NCBI GenBank assembly: GCA_029880625.1
Contig: JAOUOA010000256.1
Coordinates: 1 to 5,119 of the forward strand
DNA length: 5,119 bases
Origin: Spirochaetia bacterium
GTDB lineage: Bacteria; Spirochaetota; Leptospiria; Leptospirales; Leptonemataceae
Direction of reading: 5' to 3'
Position 1 is the first letter of the stretch. Every line of letters starts with the position of its first letter. The notes under the pieces were generated by a model. That model saw only the letters and a program-made list of their open reading frames with translations, did not search any database and had not been told where the DNA came from. Below are positions 1 to 5,119 of this stretch, in pieces. Position numbers and translations under genes: made by a program.

Positions 1-1389
1 AATCGAGGGCCGGTATTCATCCCCCTGAAAGATGTTTCCAAAAACAGTTATATTCTTTTAATCATGATTGATAAAAGCGACGGTATTACAGGAGTGATTG
101 GCGATACCCTGTTTGGAAACAGTTCAGAAATTTTTCAGTTTATTCTGTTTCGCGACTTTGATCAGATCATCCTGTGGGGAGTTTATTTTGCCATTGCAAT
201 TATTGCATTATTTCTTTATATTATTGACCGGGATAAGATAAATTATTTTTTCCTTGCAGTATGCGCTCTTTCCATGCTGGGTTTTTCTTTGATGCAGACG
301 GATGTAATGTTTCTTTTGGATGTAAAACACTTCCTTTTGAAATATGTTGATTGGGTTTCTGGGAGATTGACTGTTATTTCATATCTGATTTTTTTATCCA
401 TAACCAGTAAAATTCGATCGATTTTAATCCTTGCAGCTGCTGTAACCGCATTCGGTGTTTATGCACCGATGATGAATCATTCACATATTGTAGAAGCATA
501 TATGGGTTTTGATCCTCTGGCGGGAATTACTATGGGCATTGCAATTCTTGCTGTTTTAATTTTTACAAAAGATAAAGTGATTAAAAGAGTATTTGTTTAT
601 TCTTTTTTATTTGTCGTGCCCACAACGGCTCATGATCTTCTGGTGATGAACGGTTTTTTGCCTCCGGAAAGAATGACCATGCCCTGGGGAGTGGCTGCAA
701 CTTTTTTCCCTTTTATTTTTCATCAGATCCGTACATTTACTTCCGCTGAAAAATCGCTTCTTGAAAAAGATAATGAGCTTTTGCAGGAAAGGCTGAACAA
801 TCTGAAAGATAAAATGAAGCCGCATTTTGTACTGAATACACTGACAATTATCTCTACATTTTTATTAAAAGATTCTAAAAAAGCCAAAGAGACTCTCGAC
901 TGCCTGACGAATTGTTATCATTTTCTCCTGCGTAACGATGACAAACAGATCGTGCCCTTAAATACAGAACTTGAATTTGTAAAAAACTACGGAAATTTAT
1001 TAATGCTGAAATTTTCCGATGTTTTGAAAATTAAATATAAAATAACAGGAAATACAGACAAATGGCTGATCCCCACTCTTACGCTTCAGCCGATTGTAGA
1101 GAATGCCTACAAGCATGGAGTTCGAAAAGTTAAAAAAGGAGAAATCCATATAAATGTAGATGCAGCTCCGGACATAATGAAAATCACGGTTTCCAATACA
1201 AATAACGGCAAGCCTGCAGGCGAAGCCGAGGAACGGAGTTTAACCTCCATCAGACGCCGTCTGCAGTATTTTTTTGAAAATGCTGAAATTACTTTTTCAA
1301 TAAATGAAAAACGTACAGATGTTCAGATCGTTTACGGCAGAAAAAAAGATCTGCAGGTATTAAAACTGGAGAGGTCATTGGATGGCTGA
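1..1389 (+). CDS. LytS-type sensor histidine kinase with 7TMR-DISM membrane module (5' end outside window)
   Basis: Membrane sensor kinase expected to autophosphorylate on His and pass phosphate to the regulator that follows. The frame is open from base 1; the ATG at 64 has no Shine-Dalgarno and lies inside a segment (FIPLKDVSKNSYILL, then DKSDGITG) that looks like the end of a 7TMR-DISM extracellular domain, so the true start is upstream. In window codons: about seven hydrophobic segments near 57-76, 81-99, 117-135, 138-157, 173-189, 194-214 and 226-244; a charged, probably coiled-coil linker at 248-270; then the His_kinase motif KMKPHFVLNT with phospho-acceptor His at codon 275 (bases 823-825). 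The HATPase N box is LQPIVENAYKHG with Asn at codon 368. The later ATP-binding boxes are weak: NTNNGKP where DNGxG is usual, and RSLTSIRRRL where GIGLxNxxxRL is usual. It ends in TGA, overlapping the regulator by 8 bases. The family call is firm; the stimulus is unknown. Confidence 0.9.
   Translation, partial: NRGPVFIPLKDVSKNSYILLIMIDKSDGITGVIGDTLFGNSSEIFQFILFRDFDQIILWGVYFAIAIIALFLYIIDRDKINYFFLAVCALSMLGFSLMQTDVMFLLDVKHFLLKYVDWVSGRLTVISYLIFLSITSKIRSILILAAAVTAFGVYAPMMNHSHIVEAYMGFDPLAGITMGIAILAVLIFTKDKVIKRVFVYSFLFVVPTTAHDLLVMNGFLPPERMTMPWGVAATFFPFIFHQIRTFTSAEKSLLEKDNELLQERLNNLKDKMKPHFVLNTLTIISTFLLKDSKKAKETLDCLTNCYHFLLRNDDKQIVPLNTELEFVKNYGNLLMLKFSDVLKIKYKITGNTDKWLIPTLTLQPIVENAYKHGVRKVKKGEIHINVDAAPDIMKITVSNTNNGKPAGEAEERSLTSIRRRLQYFFENAEITFSINEKRTDVQIVYGRKKDLQVLKLERSLDG
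1368..1374 (+). promoter_or_regulatory. ribosome binding site of the LytTR regulator
   Basis: GGAGAGG lies inside the last codons of the kinase, 7 bases before the ATG at 1382. It fixes the regulator start and supports coupled expression of the pair. Confidence 0.85.
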
Positions 1390-2101
1390 AAGAGTATACC
1401 GGGTGATTGTTGCAGAAGATGAACTGCCCATACGGGAACATATTCTGAACCTTGTCCGCGAAGATCCGAAAATCGAGATTGCAGGCGTTGCCGGGAACGG
1501 AGCTGATCTTAAAAGGCTTTTGAAAAAAAATATTGCCGATATAGCTCTTCTGGATATTGATCTTCCCGTAAAAAATACAATGGAAGTCCTCTCTGAAGTG
1601 GATTCTTTGCCGGGGATTGTCTTTATTACAGCATATGAAAATTTCGCTGTAAAAGCTTTTGAAATAGGTGCGGTAGATTTTTTAATAAAGCCGTTTCAGA
1701 ACGAGCGTTTATTTACGGCGCTGAACAGAGCGAAAGACTACATTGACCATGCTTTAGCTGCCGATACAATAAATTATAATGAGGTTGTATGGATTCGGGA
1801 AGAGAAAAAAGTATTTCCTGTTTCAGTTGATGACATTATCTACCTTCAGTCAGACGATAAGTATACTAAAATTCATACATTAAAAAGAGAATATAGAATT
1901 CTTCGCCCTTTGTCCAGGGTTTATAAATATATGAATCAGTACGATTTTACGAGAATTCACAGATGTTTTGTAATAAAGAAGTCTGCTTTAAAGTCAATTG
2001 AATTTTCAGATCAAAGATATATGGCGGTAATGACGGACAAAGATCTAAAACTTCCCGTCAGCAAAACATATTTAGCCAATATAAAAAATAAAATTGTTTA
2101 A
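1382..2101 (+). CDS. LytTR-family response regulator (LytR/AlgR type)
   Basis: Cytoplasmic DNA-binding regulator, 239 residues, the usual length for a receiver plus LytTR protein. The receiver spans about residues 5-120: acidic pocket Glu12-Asp13 in VAEDE, phospho-acceptor Asp58 in LLDIDLP, conserved Thr83-Ala84 in FITAYE, and Lys103-Pro104 in LIKPF. All the phosphorylation residues are present. The LytTR domain spans about 134-239, with the family signatures IIYLQSDDKYTKIHT, FTRIHRCFVIKKSAL and a closing LPVSKTYLANIK. The ATG at 1382 overlaps the kinase end and has GGAGAGG at 1368-1374, 7 bases upstream, so the start is secure and translation is probably coupled to the kinase. It should be the phosphorylation partner of that kinase. 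LytTR proteins bind pairs of short direct repeats near promoters; the targets here are not known. Confidence 0.95.
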   Translation: MAERVYRVIVAEDELPIREHILNLVREDPKIEIAGVAGNGADLKRLLKKNIADIALLDIDLPVKNTMEVLSEVDSLPGIVFITAYENFAVKAFEIGAVDFLIKPFQNERLFTALNRAKDYIDHALAADTINYNEVVWIREEKKVFPVSVDDIIYLQSDDKYTKIHTLKREYRILRPLSRVYKYMNQYDFTRIHRCFVIKKSALKSIEFSDQRYMAVMTDKDLKLPVSKTYLANIKNKIV

Positions 2102-2132
2102 AGTAGAAAAGGTTTAGGAATGCTTCAGTTTT

Positions 2133-2163
2133 GCACATAAAGCCTTCTTGCGAAGATGTGTGC
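2133..2163 (+). repeat. imperfect hairpin after the regulator gene
   Basis: GCACAT at 2133-2138 can pair with the ATGTGTGC at 2156-2163 (with a bulge), and inside it CTTC-TTGC-GAAG at 2144-2155 forms a perfect small hairpin. It begins 32 bases after the regulator stop. No T-run follows (the next bases are GCTTCTG), so it is a poor intrinsic terminator. It may still be a 3' mRNA-stabilising structure. Apart from this and the palindrome at 2228-2277, I see nothing in 2102-2277. Confidence 0.3.
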
Positions 2164-2227
2164 GCTTCTGTTTCGTAACTTCATTACAGTTATTGCGGTA
2201 TTATTCTTTTCGGCTTTATTTGAAAAT

Positions 2228-2277
2228 ATTGCCTTTCAGGCATGGTATGAAAGCTTCATATCTGCCGGATAGGCAAT
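2228..2277. repeat. 50-base three-tier palindrome at the convergent gene junction, possible bidirectional terminator
   Basis: Three nested perfect arms share one centre: ATTGCCT (2228-2234) with AGGCAAT (2271-2277), GGCA (2239-2242) with TGCC (2263-2266), and TATGAA (2246-2251) with TTCATA (2255-2260) around a 3-base loop AGC. Internal loops of 4/4 and 3/2 bases separate the tiers. It lies between the end of the two-component operon and the - strand reading frame whose stop codon begins at 2278. Read on the - strand it is followed by ATTTTC, a weak T-tract; on the + strand it is followed by TTAGC. Convergent genes often share such structures as terminators; an alternative is a small REP-like element. 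The pairing is seen directly; the role is inferred. Confidence 0.5.
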
Positions 2278-2533
2278 TTAGCTCTTGTTAGCAGAAATTG
2301 ATTCGATTTTTATCCTTATACCTTCCTCGTCATCGACTCCATAATTGTCTGCCAATAAACATAATCTTGTTTGTTCATTGTTATTATAAGAGTCTCTTTG
2401 CTCATACCAGTCGAAAAACTGTAAGGTTCTGTTGTAAACGGGCTGTGTTTACACTGCCTGTATCAAGATCCCGATCTGAACTGACCGGTGTTAAAGTAAT
2501 CAGGCGACTGCCAGAAGTTCCAGAATGAAGAAT
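2278..2533 (-). pseudogene. 3' remnant of an unrecognised gene with a probable frameshift
   Basis: Two - strand reading frames abut. The downstream one (2278-2448, stop TAA at 2278-2280) has no ATG and reads ...QFFDWYEQRDSYNNN... to a charged, well-formed C-terminus ending IRIKIESISANKS. The upstream one (2402-2533) reads ...GSRLITLTPVSSDRD... and LQQNLTVF, then hits TGA. They meet at a five-A run on the + strand (2414-2418). Dropping one base there joins LQQNLTVF directly to DWYEQRDSY, giving about 80 continuous residues of ordinary composition. Just upstream are two adjacent in-frame stops (TAG at 2534-2536, TAA at 2537-2539), so the 5' part is missing or scrambled. The opposite strand gives an Arg/Cys/His-rich reading starting at a TTG, as expected for antisense of an acidic coding region. 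I do not recognise the family. It could instead be chance open sequence, or a sequencing error in the homopolymer could account for the shift. Confidence 0.4.
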
Positions 2534-2747
2534 CTATTATGCCAGATTATTGCTCTCAATTATGCATTGCGCAATAGAAAGCAGCAATGGCGGAGTTTTT
2601 TAACTAAAGAATTTTTCAGAAGGGCCGCTGCAGAAACGTTGAGGTAAACGACGGAATATGCATCAGAGGAAATGCTACGTTTTTCAAAGATTCAGGGTAA
2701 AGCGAAATTCTAATTAGCTATGTAATCTTCTATGGATTCTGCGCTTC
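2534..2747. other. spacer without a supportable gene
   Basis: This stretch lies between the decayed reading frame and the stop of the Cys-rich gene. On the - strand there are only short open pieces broken by stops, including about 26 residues near 2690-2610 beginning with YPESLKNVAF. These might be more of the same decayed gene, but they cannot be joined convincingly. A perfect 10-base palindrome, ATTGCGCAAT, lies at 2566-2575. No clear promoter or terminator was seen. Confidence 0.4.
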
Positions 2748-3047
2748 TTAGCGAACACACATTTTTACTTCGCCAGCATCATATTCGATACCCAATCTTT
2801 CCCGGGAAATTGACAGATCCCTGCATTGCCAGTTTTCAGGGCAGTCGGAGTCCTGTTCGCATTTCTCCGTGCAGTAGCTGAACGTACAGTAATAGCCTGG
2901 ACGGCAGCCGATAGAATCCGAGCAGTCTTCGCCGGTTATTCCGCCTGAAAAATACCTGTATGTCAGAACGGGGATCAGGATGACTGCCAGGGTTGCAAAT
3001 AAAACGATAAGGATTGTTTTTAAAGATGCCTGTTCTTGTTGCTGCAT
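2748..3047 (-). CDS. small membrane-anchored Cys-rich protein, function unknown
   Basis: 99 residues. A short cytoplasmic Gln/Glu head (MQQQEQASLK) precedes one hydrophobic segment at about 11-32, which should act as an uncleaved signal anchor. The rest is a small exported domain with eight cysteines (42, 48, 54, 59, 63, 69, 75, 97), enough for four disulfides. The spacing, with CRPGYYC and CEQDSDCPENWQC, resembles the Dickkopf-like Cys-rich modules found in some secreted bacterial proteins; that is a pattern resemblance, not a family assignment. The gene starts 54 bases after the ankyrin lipoprotein stop on the same strand, so the two are probably co-transcribed. No Shine-Dalgarno precedes this ATG; the upstream bases are almost pure A/T. 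A TTG at 3079-3081 with AGGA 6 bases before it is in another frame. A mutated copy of the last 13 or so residues is found at 4626-4739. Confidence 0.75.
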   Translation of the reverse strand: MQQQEQASLKTILIVLFATLAVILIPVLTYRYFSGGITGEDCSDSIGCRPGYYCTFSYCTEKCEQDSDCPENWQCRDLSISRERLGIEYDAGEVKMCVR

Positions 3048-3101
3048 AATTATATTTATTTTTTGAAAAATTGTCCGTCAACTAATTTCCTGATATGATT
3101 T

Positions 3102-4517
3102 TTATTTTGCTCCGGATTTTTTCAGGAATTCAATTAATTCCTGATTTTCCATCTGTGATCCCCGGCGAACATATTCCAGTAAGCTCAAACGGAACCTGCC
3201 AGAAGGATTATCAGGATCTGGATCAAAGGTCTGCTCAAAAACAGCGTCTGTATCTGCTCCGCTGTCAATGAGAAGTTTGATGCATTCAAGGCTGCCGCCG
3301 TCAACAGCATGGAAGAGAACAGGTTTTCCATCTACAGATGCATTCAGATCCGCTCCTGCCTGGATCAGCATTTTAACAATAGAAAGATCGATTTTTTTTC
3401 CAGAAGGATTTACGGCAGTCATGAGCGGCATTAAGCCGTATTCATTTGCAATATTAACGTCTGCTTTTGCATCTAAAAGAATTTTTACGATTTCTGAATG
3501 ATTGTTTTCAACAGCAATAAAAACTGGAGTTCTTCCGGAAAAATCTTTTTTTCGATAATTAATATCCACACCTTCCGATATGAATTGCTTAACTTTATTG
3601 ATTCTGGAAGATTGTACGGCAGATGCAAAATAGAAGCTTCGTCTTTCAATCAGCAGCTCCTCTTTAACTCCTGCGGCAGCGAGTGATTGCTTAAGTTGGT
3701 CTTTTGCTTTTTTTGATTCAGCGGCATAATTGAAATGATTTTTCAGAGGTCCGCGGGCTGAAACGGATGGAGGATTCGGGTTCCCGAATACGGATTGGTA
3801 AAAAATAGAAGTGAAGAAGGATTTATTTCCGTTTGCATATGCCTTTTCGAGTATAGCCTGGTTTGCCATGATTTTGTCAAAAGCGTTAATAGCGGCAGAA
3901 CCCTGTATGGCGATGGATGCTGCGTTTTGATTTGTGAGAAATGAATTTTTTTTATGAATTTTCCCCGGCATATGAAATGTTAGGTTATAGCTTGATTTGC
4001 GGATAGAGGTTTTTACGCTCGTCATCAGAGGGGAGTTCCATTCTTGTATATCCTTTTCCGCCTTCCTTTTTGCTTTTGCGGGAGGTGTTTTCTTTAATTT
4101 GTCTGTCTCCATCTCTATATTCAGATAAGCAGAATCCTTGATGACTTTGTAAGTGATTTTCGACAATGTAATTTCATTGATTTTAATCTGATTGAAATCC
4201 TTAAAATAGCCTGTGGCAATTATTTTCAGCTTTTTTTTATTTTCTTTTGTGTAGATGTTACCGCTTAAATTTTTCCAGGCATCAAATCCCTCGGAACGTA
4301 AAATAAGTTTTATAATCTCATTTTGCAAGATTTCTTTATCTGTTAGCAAATTGTCTTTCATATCTTTGCCGCTGCCTCGTTCACGCTCGTATTCCAGAAT
4401 CAGTTTACCGGAGCCGTCTTTATTTATGTAGTATGTCTGCTTTGTCTGAATGTTGCAGGCAGCAGTTAAAGCGATAAGAATCCAAATGATGAAAATTTTC
4501 ATTTTTATAGAAAACAT
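3102..4517 (-). CDS. ankyrin-repeat lipoprotein
   Basis: 471 residues from the ATG at 4515-4517. This start is chosen because GGGAG (4525-4529) sits 7 bases upstream and because it yields a clean lipoprotein signal: FSIKMK, a hydrophobic run, then lipobox LTAAC with Cys21. The open frame extends back to an ATG at 4619 that has no ribosome site and would bury the signal. After the lipobox, residues about 28-270 form a Lys-rich domain opening with YYINKDGSGKLILEYE and later showing YNLTFHMPGKIHKKNS; the DGSG and MPGKI motifs recall LppM-like beta-rich lipoprotein domains, a tentative comparison. Residues about 293-471 hold roughly five ankyrin repeats: 295-320, 327-358, 361-394, 397-426 and 443-471, with signatures GRTPVFIAVENNHSEIVKIL and IVKMLIQAGADLN. 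Ankyrin repeats bind proteins; the partner is unknown. It should be anchored in the envelope by Cys21. Likely co-transcribed with the Cys-rich gene downstream. Confidence 0.88.
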   Translation of the reverse strand: MFSIKMKIFIIWILIALTAACNIQTKQTYYINKDGSGKLILEYERERGSGKDMKDNLLTDKEILQNEIIKLILRSEGFDAWKNLSGNIYTKENKKKLKIIATGYFKDFNQIKINEITLSKITYKVIKDSAYLNIEMETDKLKKTPPAKAKRKAEKDIQEWNSPLMTSVKTSIRKSSYNLTFHMPGKIHKKNSFLTNQNAASIAIQGSAAINAFDKIMANQAILEKAYANGNKSFFTSIFYQSVFGNPNPPSVSARGPLKNHFNYAAESKKAKDQLKQSLAAAGVKEELLIERRSFYFASAVQSSRINKVKQFISEGVDINYRKKDFSGRTPVFIAVENNHSEIVKILLDAKADVNIANEYGLMPLMTAVNPSGKKIDLSIVKMLIQAGADLNASVDGKPVLFHAVDGGSLECIKLLIDSGADTDAVFEQTFDPDPDNPSGRFRLSLLEYVRRGSQMENQELIEFLKKSGAK

Positions 4518-4524
4518 GGTCAAT

Positions 4525-4529
4525 CTCCC
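4525..4529 (-). promoter_or_regulatory. ribosome binding site deciding the ankyrin lipoprotein start
   Basis: GGGAG on the - strand, 7 bases before the ATG at 4515-4517. The ATG at 4500-4502 would also give a signal peptide but lies about 22 bases from this site, and the ATG at 4617-4619 has no such site. This favours the 471-residue product. Confidence 0.8.
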
Positions 4530-4552
4530 GATCAGTCTCATTTGATGATATG

Positions 4553-4580
4553 ATTCTAGAATAAAACTGTATTTTGTCCA
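4553..4580 (-). promoter_or_regulatory. putative sigma70-type promoter for the ankyrin lipoprotein
   Basis: On the - strand TGGACA (4575-4580), a 16-base spacer, then TAGAAT (4553-4558), each differing from consensus at one position. Transcription would begin near 4546, leaving an untranslated leader of about 30 bases before the ATG at 4517. That excludes the upstream ATG at 4619 and agrees with the ribosome site at 4525-4529. It lies in the 108-base gap after the 37-codon remnant. Confidence 0.5.
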
Positions 4581-4625
4581 GAATAATATTGAAATTACGA
4601 AAAGGATATGAATTAGCATTCTGCA

Positions 4626-4739
4626 TTAACAGAATTCAGTGAACGCACATATTTTTACTTTGCCGGCATCATAATCGATGCTGCCGGATAAAATCAGCAT
4701 AATAAAAGCAATGTTGGCTGCTGACAGGAATGATTTCAT
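4626..4739 (-). pseudogene. decayed paralogue of the Cys-rich protein: start and tail kept, middle lost
   Basis: 37 codons, starting MKSFLSAANIAFIMLILSG, a signal or membrane segment, with GGAG (4747-4750) 7 bases upstream. It then passes directly into SIDYDAGKVKICAFTEFC. The second part matches the end of the 99-residue Cys-rich protein (GIEYDAGEVKMCVR), and the DNA at 4641-4681 aligns with 2753-2791. The copy has two extra bases near its end; without them it would read KVKMCVH and stop at TGA, matching KMCVR-stop in the intact gene. The cysteine-rich core of about 50 residues is absent. This looks like a duplicated gene that lost its middle and then shifted frame. Its start and ribosome site are intact, so a short peptide may still be made. 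It is the first gene of the - strand cassette. Confidence 0.7.
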
Positions 4740-4833
4740 ACTTTTGCTCCGTTTTGTATTAAATTTTTCGTCCGTTTTTCTCAGGGGGTTTCCGTATATA
4801 AATTAGGGACCGGCTTTTTACGGTAGGTATTTT

Positions 4834-4839
4834 ATTATA
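4834..4839 (-). promoter_or_regulatory. possible -10 element for the - strand cassette
   Basis: A perfect TATAAT on the - strand, about 95 bases before the ATG at 4737-4739 of the decayed Cys-rich paralogue. No good -35 hexamer lies at the usual distance, and the area is A/T-rich, so chance is a real alternative. Confidence 0.3.
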
Positions 4840-4897
4840 AAAAATGATTGCGGGAAAATTATTTTTATTTCAGGATATTTGTAAAGGATTACAGGTT

Positions 4898-4927
4898 TTG
4901 ACAGAAATTAAATACAGCCATTTTACT
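4898..4927 (+). promoter_or_regulatory. putative sigma70-type promoter for the gene at 5020
   Basis: A perfect -35 TTGACA at 4898-4903, an 18-base spacer, then TTTACT at 4922-4927 (four of six -10 positions). Transcription would start near 4935, giving a leader of about 85 bases. An inverted repeat, TACAG (4913-4917) with CTGTA (4926-4930), overlaps the -10 and could be an operator. Confidence 0.5.
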
Positions 4928-5001
4928 GTAAAAAAACAGATAGAATTCATATTTGCCAAATAGACTCCATAAGCCTGTTCGGTAAAATAAACTGTAAAAA
5001 A
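4913..5001. repeat. ACTGTAAAAAA direct repeats and TACAG/CTGTA inverted repeat in the promoter region
   Basis: ACTGTAAAAAA occurs at 4925-4935 and again at 4991-5001, 66 bases apart. The first copy overlaps the inverted repeat TACAG-N8-CTGTA (4913-4930) and the small palindrome TTTACTGTAAA (4922-4932). Together they flank the likely transcription start and leader of the gene at 5020. Regulator binding is inference; the A-rich context lowers the weight. Confidence 0.3.
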
Positions 5002-5019
5002 TAAATCGAGGTTTCAACT

Positions 5020-5119
5020 ATGGATTTTTCAATGGCATTGGTAACGGCTTCCGCTGCAATTGGTTCACAAATAATTTATTCATACCTGAGAGGCATGGGG
5101 AAGAAAAATCACTATAAAT
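5020..5119 (+). CDS. 5' end of an unrecognised gene leaving the window
   Basis: The first 33 codons are open to the window end. The ATG at 5020 has GAGG (5008-5011) 8 bases upstream and a promoter-like TTGACA at 4898. The start reads MDFSMALVTASAAIGSQIIY, then SYLRGMGKKNHYK. The first 20 or so residues are mostly hydrophobic or small and could be a membrane segment, followed by a basic stretch that would stay in the cytoplasm. It is transcribed divergently from the - strand cassette. Too little is present to name a family. Confidence 0.6.
   Translation, partial: MDFSMALVTASAAIGSQIIYSYLRGMGKKNHYK

Noticed and set aside
607..825. - strand open frame of 72 codons
   Set aside because: It lies wholly within the kinase gene, opposite a well-supported domain, and has a Lys/His/Arg-rich composition typical of an antisense reading.
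2298..2528. + strand open frame of 76 codons from a TTG
   Set aside because: No ribosome site; rich in Arg, Cys and His. It is the antisense of the more protein-like - strand frames at 2278-2533.
2836..3081. - strand open frame of 81 codons from a TTG
   Set aside because: It overlaps the Cys-rich gene in another frame and has no sensible composition past its first dozen residues. The ribosome site before it is noted as a finding.
3268..3686. + strand open frames of 77 and 62 codons
   Set aside because: Both lie opposite the ankyrin repeats of the lipoprotein, and no ribosome site was seen.
4518..4619. N-terminal extension of the ankyrin lipoprotein to the ATG at 4619
   Set aside because: It would place 34 extra residues before a clean lipoprotein signal. 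It has no ribosome site, and the likely promoter lies inside it.
4420..4626. - strand open frame of 68 codons with TAATG overlap
   Set aside because: It is out of frame with the lipoprotein signal peptide and runs through it. No ribosome site was seen, and the overlap with the remnant's stop is probably chance.
2262..4690. Shared 10-mer CTGCCGGATA at 2262-2271 and 4681-4690
   Set aside because: Neighbouring bases do not match, and one copy is explained by the palindrome; treated as chance.

Overview
The window is AT-rich and bacterial. It carries a sensor kinase and response regulator on the + strand, a block of lineage-specific envelope genes on the - strand, and the start of another + strand gene at the right edge. 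A lipobox protein and a 7TMR-DISM/LytTR pair would fit a diderm; a spirochaete is my best guess, with low confidence. Nothing in the window fixes the genus.

Layout. 1-1389 (+) is the C-terminal part of a LytS-type sensor histidine kinase. Its frame is open through base 1, so the ATG at 64 is internal and the gene begins outside the window. 1382-2101 (+) is its LytTR response regulator, overlapping the kinase by 8 bases. 2102-2277 has no gene but holds two inverted repeats, one a 50-base three-tier palindrome touching the next feature. 2278-2533 (-) looks like the 3' end of a decayed gene read in two frames that meet at an A5 run. 2534-2747 holds no gene I can support. 2748-3047 (-) is a 99-residue membrane-anchored protein with eight cysteines. 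3102-4517 (-) is a 471-residue lipoprotein with about five C-terminal ankyrin repeats. 4626-4739 (-) is a 37-codon reading frame whose last third is a mutated copy of the tail of the Cys-rich protein. 4740-5019 is a divergent intergenic region with a promoter for each strand. 5020-5119 (+) is the first 33 codons of a gene leaving the window.

How the genes relate. The kinase and regulator form one signalling unit: an envelope 7TMR-DISM sensor phosphorylates the receiver, and the LytTR domain binds promoter repeats. Its targets are not shown. The - strand block (decayed Cys-rich paralogue, ankyrin lipoprotein, Cys-rich anchored protein, decayed gene) runs in one direction with short gaps and looks like a fast-evolving envelope cassette shaped by duplication and decay. 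No link between cassette and two-component system is shown beyond adjacency and convergent orientation.

No RNA gene, CRISPR array, insertion sequence or transposase was recognised.
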